Assembly: GCF_004359985.1 (NCBI RefSeq)
Contig: NZ_SMRO01000001.1
Span: 248,001 to 312,000 of the forward strand
DNA from: Paraburkholderia flava
Lineage (GTDB): Bacteria; Pseudomonadota; Gammaproteobacteria; Burkholderiales; Burkholderiaceae
Length of the DNA stretch: 64,000 nucleotides
Reading direction: 5' to 3'
In this document: piece by piece, positions 54,619 through 62,530 of the stretch
How positions within the stretch are numbered: the first letter of the stretch is position 1
How the letters are laid out: each line of letters starts with the position of its first letter
The notes under the pieces: generated by a model
Told to the model about the DNA's origin: nothing
The model's input: only the letters and a program-made list of their open reading frames with translations
Database searches by the model: none
Position numbers and translations under genes: made by a program

Positions 54619-55575
54619 ATGAAACCACGCGCCAGAACTTTGTCCGCCTTGTCTGCCGGTCTGCTGTGTGCCGCCGCGTTGCTGCAGCCGGCCTTCGCGC
54701 AGGACCCGGCCAGCTGCCGCAACGTGCGCTTTGCCGACATCGGCTGGACCGACATCACATCGACGACCGCGCTTGCGTCCACGGTGTTCGAAGGGCTCGG
54801 CTATCAACCGGTGACGACGGTCGCGTCGGTGCCGATCTCGTTCGCGGGGCTGAAGAGCAAACAGCTCGACGTGTCGCTCGGCTACTGGTGGCCGGTGCAG
54901 GAAAAAGCGATCACGCCGTTCATCGACGCGAAGGCTATCGACGTGCTGCAGCCGCCTAACCTGACCGGCGCGAAGGCGACCTTCGCGGTACCGACCTACG
55001 AATACGACGCAGGGCTCAAGACGTTCGCCGACATCGCGAAGCATCGCGCGGAACTGGACGGCAAGATCTACGGCATCGAGCCGGGCAGCAGTGCGAACGC
55101 GGCGATCAAGAAGATGATCGACACGAACAAGTTCGGGCTCGGCGGCTTCAAGCTGATCGAATCGAGCGAGGCGGGGATGCTCGTTACCGTGGACCGCGCA
55201 GTGCGCGAAAAGAAGTGGGTGGTGTTCCTCGGTTGGGAACCGCATCCGATGAACATCCAGCTCGACATGAAATATCTGACCGGCAGCGACGGCGTGTTCG
55301 GTCCGAACGACGGTGAAGCGCGCGTCTATACGCTGACCGCGCCGGACTTCCTCACGCGTTGCCCGAACGCGGGCAAGCTCATTAGCAATCTGCGCTTTAC
55401 GACGCAGCTGGAGAACGTCGTGATGCAGTCGGTGATGAACAAGGACAAGCCCGCCGATGCCGCGAAGGCGTACCTGAAGAAAAACCCGCAGGTGCTCGAC
55501 AGCTGGCTCGCCGGCGTGAAGACGTACGACGGCAAGGATGGATTGCCGGCGGTGAAGACGTATCTCGGGCTCTGA
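54619..55575 (+). CDS. caiX: Periplasmic carnitine-type substrate-binding protein
   Basis: A 318-residue OpuAC-family binding protein with a Sec signal peptide ([28 protein letters not shown]). The mature protein begins [21 protein letters not shown] and contains [31 protein letters not shown] and [14 protein letters not shown], with aromatic residues expected to hold the trimethylammonium group. AGAGGG lies about 9 bases before the ATG at 54619, which I prefer to the GTG at 54601. It is the first gene of the carnitine operon, so carnitine is the probable ligand. It is clearly related to the choX-like protein at 50.8 kb. No ABC core is encoded nearby. Confidence 0.88.
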   Translation: MKPRARTLSALSAGLLCAAALLQPAFAQDPASCRNVRFADIGWTDITSTTALASTVFEGLGYQPVTTVASVPISFAGLKSKQLDVSLGYWWPVQEKAITPFIDAKAIDVLQPPNLTGAKATFAVPTYEYDAGLKTFADIAKHRAELDGKIYGIEPGSSANAAIKKMIDTNKFGLGGFKLIESSEAGMLVTVDRAVREKKWVVFLGWEPHPMNIQLDMKYLTGSDGVFGPNDGEARVYTLTAPDFLTRCPNAGKLISNLRFTTQLENVVMQSVMNKDKPADAAKAYLKKNPQVLDSWLAGVKTYDGKDGLPAVKTYLGL

Positions 55576-55627
55576 GTTTTTCAGCGGCTCTCAAAAGACA
55601 AGACACGCACACACAGGAATCTCTCGC

Positions 55628-56557
55628 ATGAACCACGAAGTCATCGTGACCTGCGCCGTGACCGGCGCAGGCGATACGGTCGGCAAGCATCCGGCCATTC
55701 CGGTCACGCCGAAGCAGATCGCGGAAGCGGCGATCGAAGCTGCGAAGGCGGGCGCGACGGTCGCGCACTGCCACGTGCGCGATCCGTTGACCGGACGCGG
55801 CAGCCGCGATCCGAATCTGTACCGCGAGGTGGTGGACCGCATCCGTTCGGCGGACACCGACGTGATCATCAATCTGACCGCCGGCATGGGCGGCGATCTC
55901 GAGATCGGTGCCGGCGAGGATCCGATGCGCTTCGGCGCGAACACGGATCTGGTCGGTGGGCTAACGCGGCTCGCGCACGTCGAAGAGCTGCTGCCGGAAA
56001 TCTGCACGCTCGATTGCGGCACGCTCAATTTCGGCGACGGCGATTACATCTATGTGTCGACGCCCGCGCAATTGCGTGCGGGTGCGAAGCGCATCCAGGA
56101 ACTTGGCGTGAAGCCGGAGTTGGAGATCTTCGACACCGGCCACCTGTGGTTCGCGAAGCAGTTGCTGAAAGAAGGTTTGCTCGATGCGCCACCGCTGTTC
56201 CAGATCTGTCTCGGCATTCCATGGGGCGCACCCGCCGACACGACGACGATGAAGGCGATGGCCGACAACCTGCCGCCGGGCGCGCACTGGGCCGGCTTCG
56301 GCATCGGCCGGATGCAGATGCCGATGGTCGCGCAGGCGATGCTGCTCGGCGGTCACGTGCGCGTCGGTCTCGAAGACAACATCTGGCTCGACAGGGGCGT
56401 GCACGCGACCAACGGCACGCTGGTTCAGCGCGCGGCGGAGATCATCGAGCGGCTGGGCGGCCGTGTGCTGACGCCGGCCGAAGGGCGTCGCAAGCTCGGG
56501 TTGCCGGCGCGTGGCGAGCGGCAGCTGGAGCGGCGGCCGGTCGAGCAGTTTGCATAG
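55628..56557 (+). CDS. cdhC: 3-dehydrocarnitine cleavage enzyme (BKACE/DUF849 family)
   Basis: A 309-residue beta-keto acid cleavage enzyme. It should condense 3-dehydrocarnitine with acetyl-CoA to give betainyl-CoA and acetoacetate. The zinc site His pair is in [19 protein letters not shown] (about residues 46-60), with Glu in [15 protein letters not shown] (about 250). [11 protein letters not shown] and [16 protein letters not shown] are family segments. The carnitine operon context, with cdhA next, selects this substrate among those of the family. It is 52 bp after caiX and 43 bp before cdhA. Confidence 0.91.
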   Translation: MNHEVIVTCAVTGAGDTVGKHPAIPVTPKQIAEAAIEAAKAGATVAHCHVRDPLTGRGSRDPNLYREVVDRIRSADTDVIINLTAGMGGDLEIGAGEDPMRFGANTDLVGGLTRLAHVEELLPEICTLDCGTLNFGDGDYIYVSTPAQLRAGAKRIQELGVKPELEIFDTGHLWFAKQLLKEGLLDAPPLFQICLGIPWGAPADTTTMKAMADNLPPGAHWAGFGIGRMQMPMVAQAMLLGGHVRVGLEDNIWLDRGVHATNGTLVQRAAEIIERLGGRVLTPAEGRRKLGLPARGERQLERRPVEQFA

Positions 56558-56600
56558 GTAAGTTGCGTCAGAACACTCTTCGAACAGGATCGGGAAAGTC

Positions 56601-57566
56601 ATGGCAGTGATCGTCGATATCAAGACATTTGCGGCAATCGGGGCCGGCGTGATCGGTAGCGGCTGGGTGGCGCGCGCGCTTGCGCACGGACTCGACGTCG
56701 TCGCGTGGGACCCGGCGCCGGGCGCCGAGCAGCAACTGCGCGACAACGTCGCGAACGCGTGGCCCGCGCTTGAGCGGATCGGGTTGGCTGAAGGGGCATC
56801 GCAGGCGCGACTGCGCTTCGTCGATACGATCGAAGCGTGCGTCGCCGACGCCGACTTCATCCAGGAGAGCGCGCCCGAACGCGAATCACTGAAGCTCGCG
56901 CTGCACGAGCAGATCGGACTCGCGGCGAAACCCGACGCGATCATCGGTTCGTCGACGTCGGGTCTGCTGCCGACCGATTTTTACGCGCGTACCGCGCATC
57001 CGGAGCGCTGTGTCGTCGGTCATCCGTTCAATCCGGTGTACCTGTTGCCGCTCGTCGAGGTGGTCGGCGGCGAGCGCACGTCGCCTGCGACGATCGATGC
57101 AGCGCAGCAGGTGTATCGCTCGCTCGGCATGCGACCGCTGCATGTGCGTAAGGAAGTGCCGGGTTTTGTCGCGGACCGGCTGCTCGAAGCGCTGTGGCGC
57201 GAGGCGCTGCATCTGGTCAACGATGGTGTTGCGACGACCGGCGAGATCGACGACGCGATCCGTTTCGGTGCGGGCATCCGCTGGTCGTTCATGGGGACGT
57301 TTTTGACCTACACGCTGGCCGGCGGGGATGCGGGCATGCGACACTTCATGCAGCAGTTCGGGCCCGCGCTCGAACTACCGTGGACGAAGCTCGTCGCGCC
57401 GCAGCTCACCGACGAACTGATCGAGCGTGTGGTCGACGGCACGGCAGAGCAGGTCGGGCCGCGCTCGATCAAGCAGCTCGAACGCTATCGCGACGACTGC
57501 ATCACGAGCGTGCTTGCTGCGATCCGCGATGCGAAAGCGCGTCATGGGATTGCCGTCGACGAGTGA
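56601..57566 (+). CDS. cdhA: L-carnitine 3-dehydrogenase
   Basis: A 321-residue NAD-dependent dehydrogenase of the 3-hydroxyacyl-CoA dehydrogenase family that oxidises L-carnitine to 3-dehydrocarnitine. The NAD motif [18 protein letters not shown] is at residues 10-27; the segment [39 protein letters not shown] (given here as blocks [11 protein letters not shown] and [18 protein letters not shown]) carries the catalytic His. [19 protein letters not shown] and [15 protein letters not shown] follow. Length and order match Pseudomonas CdhA. It is cytoplasmic. Confidence 0.94.
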   Translation: MAVIVDIKTFAAIGAGVIGSGWVARALAHGLDVVAWDPAPGAEQQLRDNVANAWPALERIGLAEGASQARLRFVDTIEACVADADFIQESAPERESLKLALHEQIGLAAKPDAIIGSSTSGLLPTDFYARTAHPERCVVGHPFNPVYLLPLVEVVGGERTSPATIDAAQQVYRSLGMRPLHVRKEVPGFVADRLLEALWREALHLVNDGVATTGEIDDAIRFGAGIRWSFMGTFLTYTLAGGDAGMRHFMQQFGPALELPWTKLVAPQLTDELIERVVDGTAEQVGPRSIKQLERYRDDCITSVLAAIRDAKARHGIAVDE

Positions 57567-57600
57567 TTTTTTCTGATTACGCCACAGGAGCATGTCGCCG

Positions 57601-58083
57601 ATGTCTGGACTGGAGATCTATCGCGATACCGTGCGGCCGGAATGGGTCGACTACAACGGCCATCTGCGCGATGCGTTCTATATGCTGATCTTCAGCTTCG
57701 CGACCGATGCGTTGATCGATCACATCGGTCTTGACGACGCGACCCGCACTGCGCGCAAGCGCTCGATCTACACGCTCGAAGCGCACATCAACTACCTGCA
57801 CGAGATCAAGCTCGGCGCGCAGGTTCGCATCGTCGCGCGGCTGCTGGCGCACGATGCGAAGCGGCTGCATCTGTATCTCGAGATGTTTGCCGACGAGCGT
57901 GCGGAGCCGGTCGCGGCGAGCGAGCAGATGCTGCTGCACGTCGATACGAGCGGGCCGCGTTCGGTTGCGTTCGATGCGGACGTGGCGGCGCACGTGCAGG
58001 TGCTCGCGGATGCGGATGCTGCGTCGCCGCCCGCGCAATACTCGGGTCGTACGATCGCGTTGCCGGTCGCGCGGTCCGTTTGA
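57601..58083 (+). CDS. cdhB: Betainyl-CoA thioesterase (hot-dog fold)
   Basis: A 160-residue thioesterase of the 4HBT hot-dog family that should release glycine betaine and CoA from betainyl-CoA. The N-terminal RPEWVDYNGHLRDAFYMLIF contains the catalytic Asp-Tyr-Asn-Gly-His segment of the family. AGGAG ends one base before the ATG at 57592 but 10 bases before the ATG at 57601, so the shorter form starting MSGLEIYRDTV is preferred. In Pseudomonas this gene is called cdhB and follows cdhA. Its stop overlaps or nearly touches the following hydrolase gene. Confidence 0.89.
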   Translation: MSGLEIYRDTVRPEWVDYNGHLRDAFYMLIFSFATDALIDHIGLDDATRTARKRSIYTLEAHINYLHEIKLGAQVRIVARLLAHDAKRLHLYLEMFADERAEPVAASEQMLLHVDTSGPRSVAFDADVAAHVQVLADADAASPPAQYSGRTIALPVARSV

Positions 58084-58087
58084 CGTT

Positions 58088-58103
58088 ACGTACGCCAGTA
58101 CGT
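58088..58103 (+). promoter_or_regulatory. Small hairpin between cdhB stop and hydrolase start
   Basis: ACGTAC (58088-58093) and GTACGT (58098-58103) pair around GCCA, 6 bases before the ATG at 58110. It could influence initiation of the hydrolase or favour the alternative TTG start at 58080. Confidence 0.35.
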
Positions 58104-58109
58104 CACGCC

Positions 58110-59084
58110 ATGCTCGAACCTGAAATCGCCGCTTTCATCGCGCGTACCGCGGCGATCTATCCCTCGCATGCGACGACGTTGTCGCCTGCTGAACAACGCG
58201 TTGTTTACGATCGCTATGCCGCTGCGTTTACGCCGCCGTTGCCTGTCGGCGTTCATGTCGAGGATCGAATGTTCGATGCGAGCGCCGGGCATCGGATTGC
58301 GTTGCGGTTGTATCGATCATTGGCTGCTGCGAATGAGAGGCAGACGCGTGGCACGCTGCTCTATTTTCACGGCGGCGGTTTTGTGCTCGGGTCGCTCGAC
58401 AGTCATCAGGTCGTGACCGCGCGTCTCGCCGCGGACACCGGCCTTGCAGTCATCGCAGTCGATTACCGGCTCGCGCCCGAACACCCGTCGCCTGCTGCGC
58501 ATGAAGACTGCATCGAGATCACGCGCGCGGCGCTCGAAGGGCGCCTGCCATTTGCGTCGCTCTCTGCGGACACGCCGCTGCTGCTCGCCGGCGACAGCGC
58601 GGGCGGTAACCTCGCTGCAAGCGTCGCGATGCGGCTGCGCGATCTCGACTCACACGCGACGCGGCACGTTGCCGGCGTCGCGCTCGTCTACCCGATGCTC
58701 GGTTACGAGCCACAGCGCCCCGCACGCGATACCGAAGCGCAGGCACCGATGCTCACGCTCGCCGACGTTCATGCGTTTCGTCACCACTACTGGGGCGATC
58801 TGCCTCGTGACCAGCTGCCGCCGACGTGGATGCTTCCGCTCGATGCGGATCGCTTCGACGGCTTGCCACCGGTGCTGTCGATCGGCGTCGAGCACGATCC
58901 GTTGCGCGACGATGCGCGTGTATTCGCGGAACGCATTCGCGCGGTGGGTGGCGATGCGCGAAGCTGGATCGGCGAGGGCCTCGTGCATGGATGCTGGCGC
59001 GCGATCGATATGAGCCCGGGTGTGCAGCGAATGCACGATGAGGTCTGCCGTTTTTTGCTCGATGCGGCGCGCGCTCGCGCGTGA
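58110..59084 (+). CDS. Alpha/beta-hydrolase (HSL family) of the carnitine operon
   Basis: A 324-residue cytoplasmic esterase of the hormone-sensitive-lipase group. The oxyanion motif LLYFHGGGFVLGSLDSH, YRLAPEHPSPAA, the nucleophile Ser in LLAGDSAGGNLAAS, the catalytic Asp in GVEHDPLRDDA and the His in GEGLVHGCWRAIDM are all seen. The start is uncertain: TTG at 58080 overlaps the cdhB stop, while the ATG at 58110 gives MLEPEIAAFIARTAAIYP; neither has a strong ribosome site. In Pseudomonas a similar hydrolase beside the carnitine genes cleaves short-chain acylcarnitines, so release of carnitine from acylcarnitine is the best guess. Confidence 0.88.
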   Translation: MLEPEIAAFIARTAAIYPSHATTLSPAEQRVVYDRYAAAFTPPLPVGVHVEDRMFDASAGHRIALRLYRSLAAANERQTRGTLLYFHGGGFVLGSLDSHQVVTARLAADTGLAVIAVDYRLAPEHPSPAAHEDCIEITRAALEGRLPFASLSADTPLLLAGDSAGGNLAASVAMRLRDLDSHATRHVAGVALVYPMLGYEPQRPARDTEAQAPMLTLADVHAFRHHYWGDLPRDQLPPTWMLPLDADRFDGLPPVLSIGVEHDPLRDDARVFAERIRAVGGDARSWIGEGLVHGCWRAIDMSPGVQRMHDEVCRFLLDAARARA

Positions 59085-59156
59085 TGCGATACGCGTGACG
59101 GGCCGTTGAATCGTTTGCGCATCGAAGCCTTCGATCTTCTCTTTCGGCTCGATATC

Positions 59157-59184
59157 GAGACCTCGCGCGTTGTGCGAGGTTCTC
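59157..59184 (+). terminator. Candidate terminator of the carnitine operon
   Basis: ACCTCGC (59160-59166) pairs with GCGAGGT (59174-59180), extended by a few more pairs with a bulge; TCTCTTG follows. It is 75 bp behind the last gene of the operon. Confidence 0.4.
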
Positions 59185-59629
59185 TTGATGCCTTCTGTCG
59201 CAATGGCAGGTGTCGCATCAGCGATTGAGTCGTGCCGCGTATTTTCCCCTGTCCCGTTTTCTCGCGATCGTTCGAATGTGTGCGCGTTGCAGGTTTATTC
59301 GGTGAGCCGGATCGCGTTCAATATCCGTAACCGGATTCGTACGGTTTTAAACGGTTATCGTGTTTCGCTTCCACCTGGCGAATGCGTTCGGTCAACTGAT
59401 TTAATTTCTATCGTCGATGGGTTGGCCAGCGCACTGACGGATCAACTCCAGAAAAGCGCAGGATGCCTCGCCTTACGGCGGGTTTCTTTGCGGAAACGTG
59501 GCGCTCGGATGTCTACACGTTCTTTACGGAGAGAGGCATTAAATCTCGCTCTCCGGGATGTTGAAAATTAAAATTATTCTGTACAATCCCGTCCTACATA
59601 AGGCTGGGAATTATTCCAACGCTTGCGGC

Positions 59630-59680
59630 CGCAACTGGTGGACATCCGTCCACGCTTGGGACGGATGTCCACCAGTTGCG
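59630..59680. repeat. Perfect 22-bp inverted repeat
   Basis: The arms 59630-59651 and 59659-59680 are exact reverse complements (22 bp, starting CGCAACTGGTGGACATCC) around the 7-base loop ACGCTTG. The left arm overlaps a second palindrome, TTGCGGCCGCAA (59623-59634). No T-run follows on either strand. Confidence 0.92.
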
Positions 59681-60148
59681 ATAGATGCAGGCATGACGGT
59701 CCAGACTCTCGCGGCAAATTGAAAAGATAATAAACGGTCTACAGGCTTGAAGTGCTGGTAAACGTGAATGCACGATACCTGTAGTGATGGGCAGCGAAAC
59801 GCGAAAAACTTGAAAAGGGGAGTCGGAGGAAAACCGCTGGACGTGTGCGATATCGGGCCTTTCGCCTGCATGGCGAATTGTGCATGGACTGTCGCGCTAT
59901 CTCGAAGCGGTCTTCGGCCTAAAAACGAATAAGTTGAACAGGTTTGGATCAGGAAAGAACGGGTAGACAACTTCACCGGAAACATTAGCTGACGACCGTC
60001 AAAACCGGTACGGCGTCTGCCGGTTTAGCTCGTCTGTGGTGAATGCATTCGCCGGTGATCGGGAAATAGTGGTCCGTGTTCATCGGCAGGTCATGTTTGT
60101 ATTGGATGCAATGTCGGCGTGCATTGCCAACAAGAAACGGGGATAGAA

Positions 60149-60736
60149 ATGAAGTATCGCGTTCTCGCATCGTGCGTCGTTCTGCTTCTCACCGCCTGTG
60201 TGCAAGGTCCTCCGCCGAGCAATCTCGTCCGGATGTGCGACGACACCGGATGCTCGTATCGTCCGAAAGACCAGGTGACGCGTCAGCCGAGCGACGAACC
60301 CGATGAAGCCAGCGATCCGCGCATCGTCGCGCTCAAGACGGCAGCCAATACCGAGCCACGTGCCGCCTACGATCTCGGCCTGCGTTATTTCCGCGGCGAC
60401 GGCGTGCGTCAGGACAGTTATCAGGCGCTCGTCTGGATGCGCAAGGCTGCAGAGCGCGGCAACCTGCCTGCGCAGAAAGCACTGGGTAGCTTCTATCTGT
60501 TCGGTCTCGAGGAGATGGGCCCGGATCCGCGCGAAGCCGAAAAGTGGCTGATGCTCGCCGCAGGCCGTGGCGATCAGGAATCGAAGAAGTTGCTCGAGCA
60601 GGCAAGAGCCGACAAGAAGGCCGACGCCGACGACTACAAATGGCGCAAGGAAGAACGTGAGCTGTATTCCGGCTACTGGTATTCGGGCTATGCGTACCAG
60701 GGCTATTGGCGTCAGACGGCGTGGTACTGGTACTGA
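60149..60736 (+). CDS. Sel1-repeat lipoprotein with aromatic C-terminal tail
   Basis: A 195-residue lipoprotein: signal MKYRVLASCVVLLLTAC with lipobox LLTAC. After a disordered region with a Cys pair (RMCDDTGCSYRP) come two Sel1-like (TPR-related) repeats: AAYDLGLRYFRGDGVRQDSYQALVWMRKAAERGN and AQKALGSFYLFGLEEMGPDPREAEKWLMLAAGRGD (each listed in parts of the fold). The last 23 residues hold eight Tyr and four Trp. Sel1 repeats mediate protein-protein contacts in the envelope. GGGGAT precedes the ATG at 60149. The CsgG/HfaB-like gene follows 132 bp downstream. Confidence 0.85.
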   Translation: MKYRVLASCVVLLLTACVQGPPPSNLVRMCDDTGCSYRPKDQVTRQPSDEPDEASDPRIVALKTAANTEPRAAYDLGLRYFRGDGVRQDSYQALVWMRKAAERGNLPAQKALGSFYLFGLEEMGPDPREAEKWLMLAAGRGDQESKKLLEQARADKKADADDYKWRKEERELYSGYWYSGYAYQGYWRQTAWYWY

Positions 60737-60868
60737 TCCTCGACCGGACGGTACCCGTCATGCGGCGGGAGGCGGCCACGACCATGGCTGCGTTTCAACA
60801 GGGGCTTATTTCGGCTTGGCAGGACGAGTAAGTCGAAGATCGAGATCAATCACTACATCAATCAATAT

Positions 60869-61699
60869 ATGAACCTCCTATCTAAAAATTCGGGTTTGAA
60901 GGCCGTATTCACGATCGGCCTGATCGGGTCTCTGGCTGGATGCGGAGGCATGGTAACCACGGGGAACCAGAATCTGGGCGTCACGGGTGCGGCGGGCGGG
61001 GCGACCAGCGCCGGCGCGGACGACCAGCTGCAACGTTGCGCGGCACCGCTCGGCACGATTGCGGTCGACGACGGTCGCAACGCCGACTGGTTCGGGCCGT
61101 TCGGCAGCGCGACCCAGATCACGAGCATCGACCCGCTGCTGCGTCTCGCGGTGCAGCAGTCGAACTGCTTCGTGATCACGTCGATCGGCAATCAGAAAAC
61201 GGACGCGCGACTGTCGCGCATCACCGATCTGCAGCGCAACTCCGGCGAATACCGCGCGGGTTCGAAGCAGCAGAAAGGTCAGCGCGTCGCTGCCGACTAC
61301 TATATGGAACCGTCGATCGTCATCAGCAACTCGCCGATCGGCGGGATGGCCGGTGCGCTGGGCGGACTGATCCCTGGGGGGGCGGCGATAGCGGCGATCG
61401 CCGGCAGCGCTCAGGTGAAGGCATCGGTCGTGACGCTGACGCTGTTCGACGTGCGTTCGGCGGTGCAGATCGCGGCGGCCGAAGGCAGCTCCACGGCGAC
61501 CAGCTACGGTGCGGTGCTGGCTGGATTCGGCGGCGGCGCGGGCGGCGCCCTCGGTGGCTTCTCGAAAACGCCGGAAGGCAAGGCAACCGTTTCTGCGTTC
61601 ATCGATGCGTGGAACAAGATGGTCGTCGCGCTGAAGAGCTACAAGGCGCAGGACGTGAAGGGCGGGCTGGGTCGCGGCGGTCAGTTGAAGGTGAACTGA
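60869..61699 (+). CDS. CsgG/HfaB-family outer-membrane lipoprotein
   Basis: A 276-residue lipoprotein (signal ending IGSLAGCGG) of the CsgG/HfaB group. CsgG forms the outer-membrane channel for curli secretion and HfaB anchors holdfast; many Proteobacteria have orphan members. Family traits are LGTIAVDDG, ITSIDPLLRLAVQQSNCFVI, RAGSKQQKGQRVAADYYMEPSI and AQVKASVVTLTLFDVRSAVQIAAAEGSST. A Gly/Ala-rich hydrophobic stretch (SPIGGMAGALGGLIPGGAAI) is in the middle. No other curli genes are nearby. No obvious ribosome site precedes the ATG. A strong terminator follows. Confidence 0.82.
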   Translation: MNLLSKNSGLKAVFTIGLIGSLAGCGGMVTTGNQNLGVTGAAGGATSAGADDQLQRCAAPLGTIAVDDGRNADWFGPFGSATQITSIDPLLRLAVQQSNCFVITSIGNQKTDARLSRITDLQRNSGEYRAGSKQQKGQRVAADYYMEPSIVISNSPIGGMAGALGGLIPGGAAIAAIAGSAQVKASVVTLTLFDVRSAVQIAAAEGSSTATSYGAVLAGFGGGAGGALGGFSKTPEGKATVSAFIDAWNKMVVALKSYKAQDVKGGLGRGGQLKVN

Positions 61700-61734
61700 G
61701 CGCGTCTGCTGTAGCCTGAACGCCTGGCAGTTTC

Positions 61735-61772
61735 AAAGGCCCGCTTGCACCGATGGTGCAAGCGGGCCTTTT
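61735..61772 (+). terminator. Strong intrinsic terminator
   Basis: GGCCCGCTTGCACC (61738-61751) pairs perfectly with GGTGCAAGCGGGCC (61755-61768) around a 3-base loop, extended by A.T pairs and followed by TTTTGCTT. It ends the CsgG-like gene. Confidence 0.92.
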
Positions 61773-61868
61773 GCTTGTGATGGCAAGCGGAGCGCGAGAT
61801 AGAGACGGTGCTACGGCGCGACTGACGAGGCTGGACCAAGCGTAGTCACGCACGCAGCAAAAGAAGAA

Positions 61869-62159
61869 TCAGGCTTCGGCAGTCAGCGCGCAGAGAATTT
61901 CAGCGGAGATCATCGCGGATGCATTCGACGGCGCCGGACGTTCGGCCGGTCGAAACACCGCGTCGCCGCGACGGATCTTGCGACGCGAGACCGCGCAGGT
62001 GCCGGACGTATGTGCCGAGCGGCGCCGCCAGCGCTGTTCGCCGTAATGACAACGGCCGGGTTCGACCCAGCGGATCACAAGCGTGGTGTCGGAGCGTTCG
62101 AGAATCTCAATGCGTACGCCGTTGGCGCCGGTCAAGGGAATGGACTCTCTGGTCTTCAT
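61869..62159 (-). CDS. DUF3331-domain protein
   Basis: A 96-residue protein of the DUF3331 family. The core VIRWVEPGRCHYGEQRWRRR and SGTCAVSRRKIRRGDAVFRP is characteristic, with two conserved Cys. I know the family mainly from Burkholderia and relatives, where several paralogues occur, often close to surface or regulatory genes; no function is known. The start at 62159 has GGAG 8 bases upstream; the longer frame starts at a TTG. It is basic and cytoplasmic and might bind nucleic acid, but that is a guess. Confidence 0.83.
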   Translation of the reverse strand: MKTRESIPLTGANGVRIEILERSDTTLVIRWVEPGRCHYGEQRWRRRSAHTSGTCAVSRRKIRRGDAVFRPAERPAPSNASAMISAEILCALTAEA

Positions 62160-62530
62160 CGTTCGGCTCCGGGGGATATGTGTGGTGTGCCGAATGTATT
62201 CCTGCCGGAGACGGAGAGCCATTGCGCGCGAGTTGAAACACCGTTCCCCAAATAGCAATAATGGGATGGAACGGGTGGCGGGCTACGAAGGAATGCGGGT
62301 CTCCGGGAACACTAATTGCATTAGATCGGATTTTCGCAACAGAGTGTTCTGCCGGTAACGACTAGTTGCGGCCGGCTGGGAGGCAGACGGTCGGCGGGTA
62401 CGCCAGCGGTTAGGATGAGGGCGGCGCTTCCATTAAGATGGGCGCTCTTGCCGTCATGCGTCAGGCGAAGCGGAGTGTACCGCGCCTTCGCAAACCGGTG
62501 CCGCCAGTTACGCACATCACCCGAGGCTTC
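62160..62530. other. Divergent intergenic region
   Basis: 371 bp between the DUF3331 gene and the AI-2E-type gene. It must hold both promoters. 62270-62345 is somewhat AT-richer; no repeat, hairpin or known operator stands out. Confidence 0.4.

Larger units (their letters stand above)
59085..60148. other. 1.06-kb region without a credible gene
   Basis: Apart from the candidate terminator and a perfect 22-bp inverted repeat, no gene is supported. Short open frames (for example 59170-59571 plus and 59611-59985 minus) lack ribosome sites and protein character. Base composition is less GC-rich than the neighbouring genes, especially 59330-59620. TTGAAA (59561) and TACAAT (59582) resemble promoter boxes but with a short 15-base spacing. 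Confidence 0.5.

Noticed and set aside
59170..59571. 133-residue plus-strand frame behind the carnitine operon
   Set aside because: Starts inside a hairpin region, no ribosome site, no coherent protein features.
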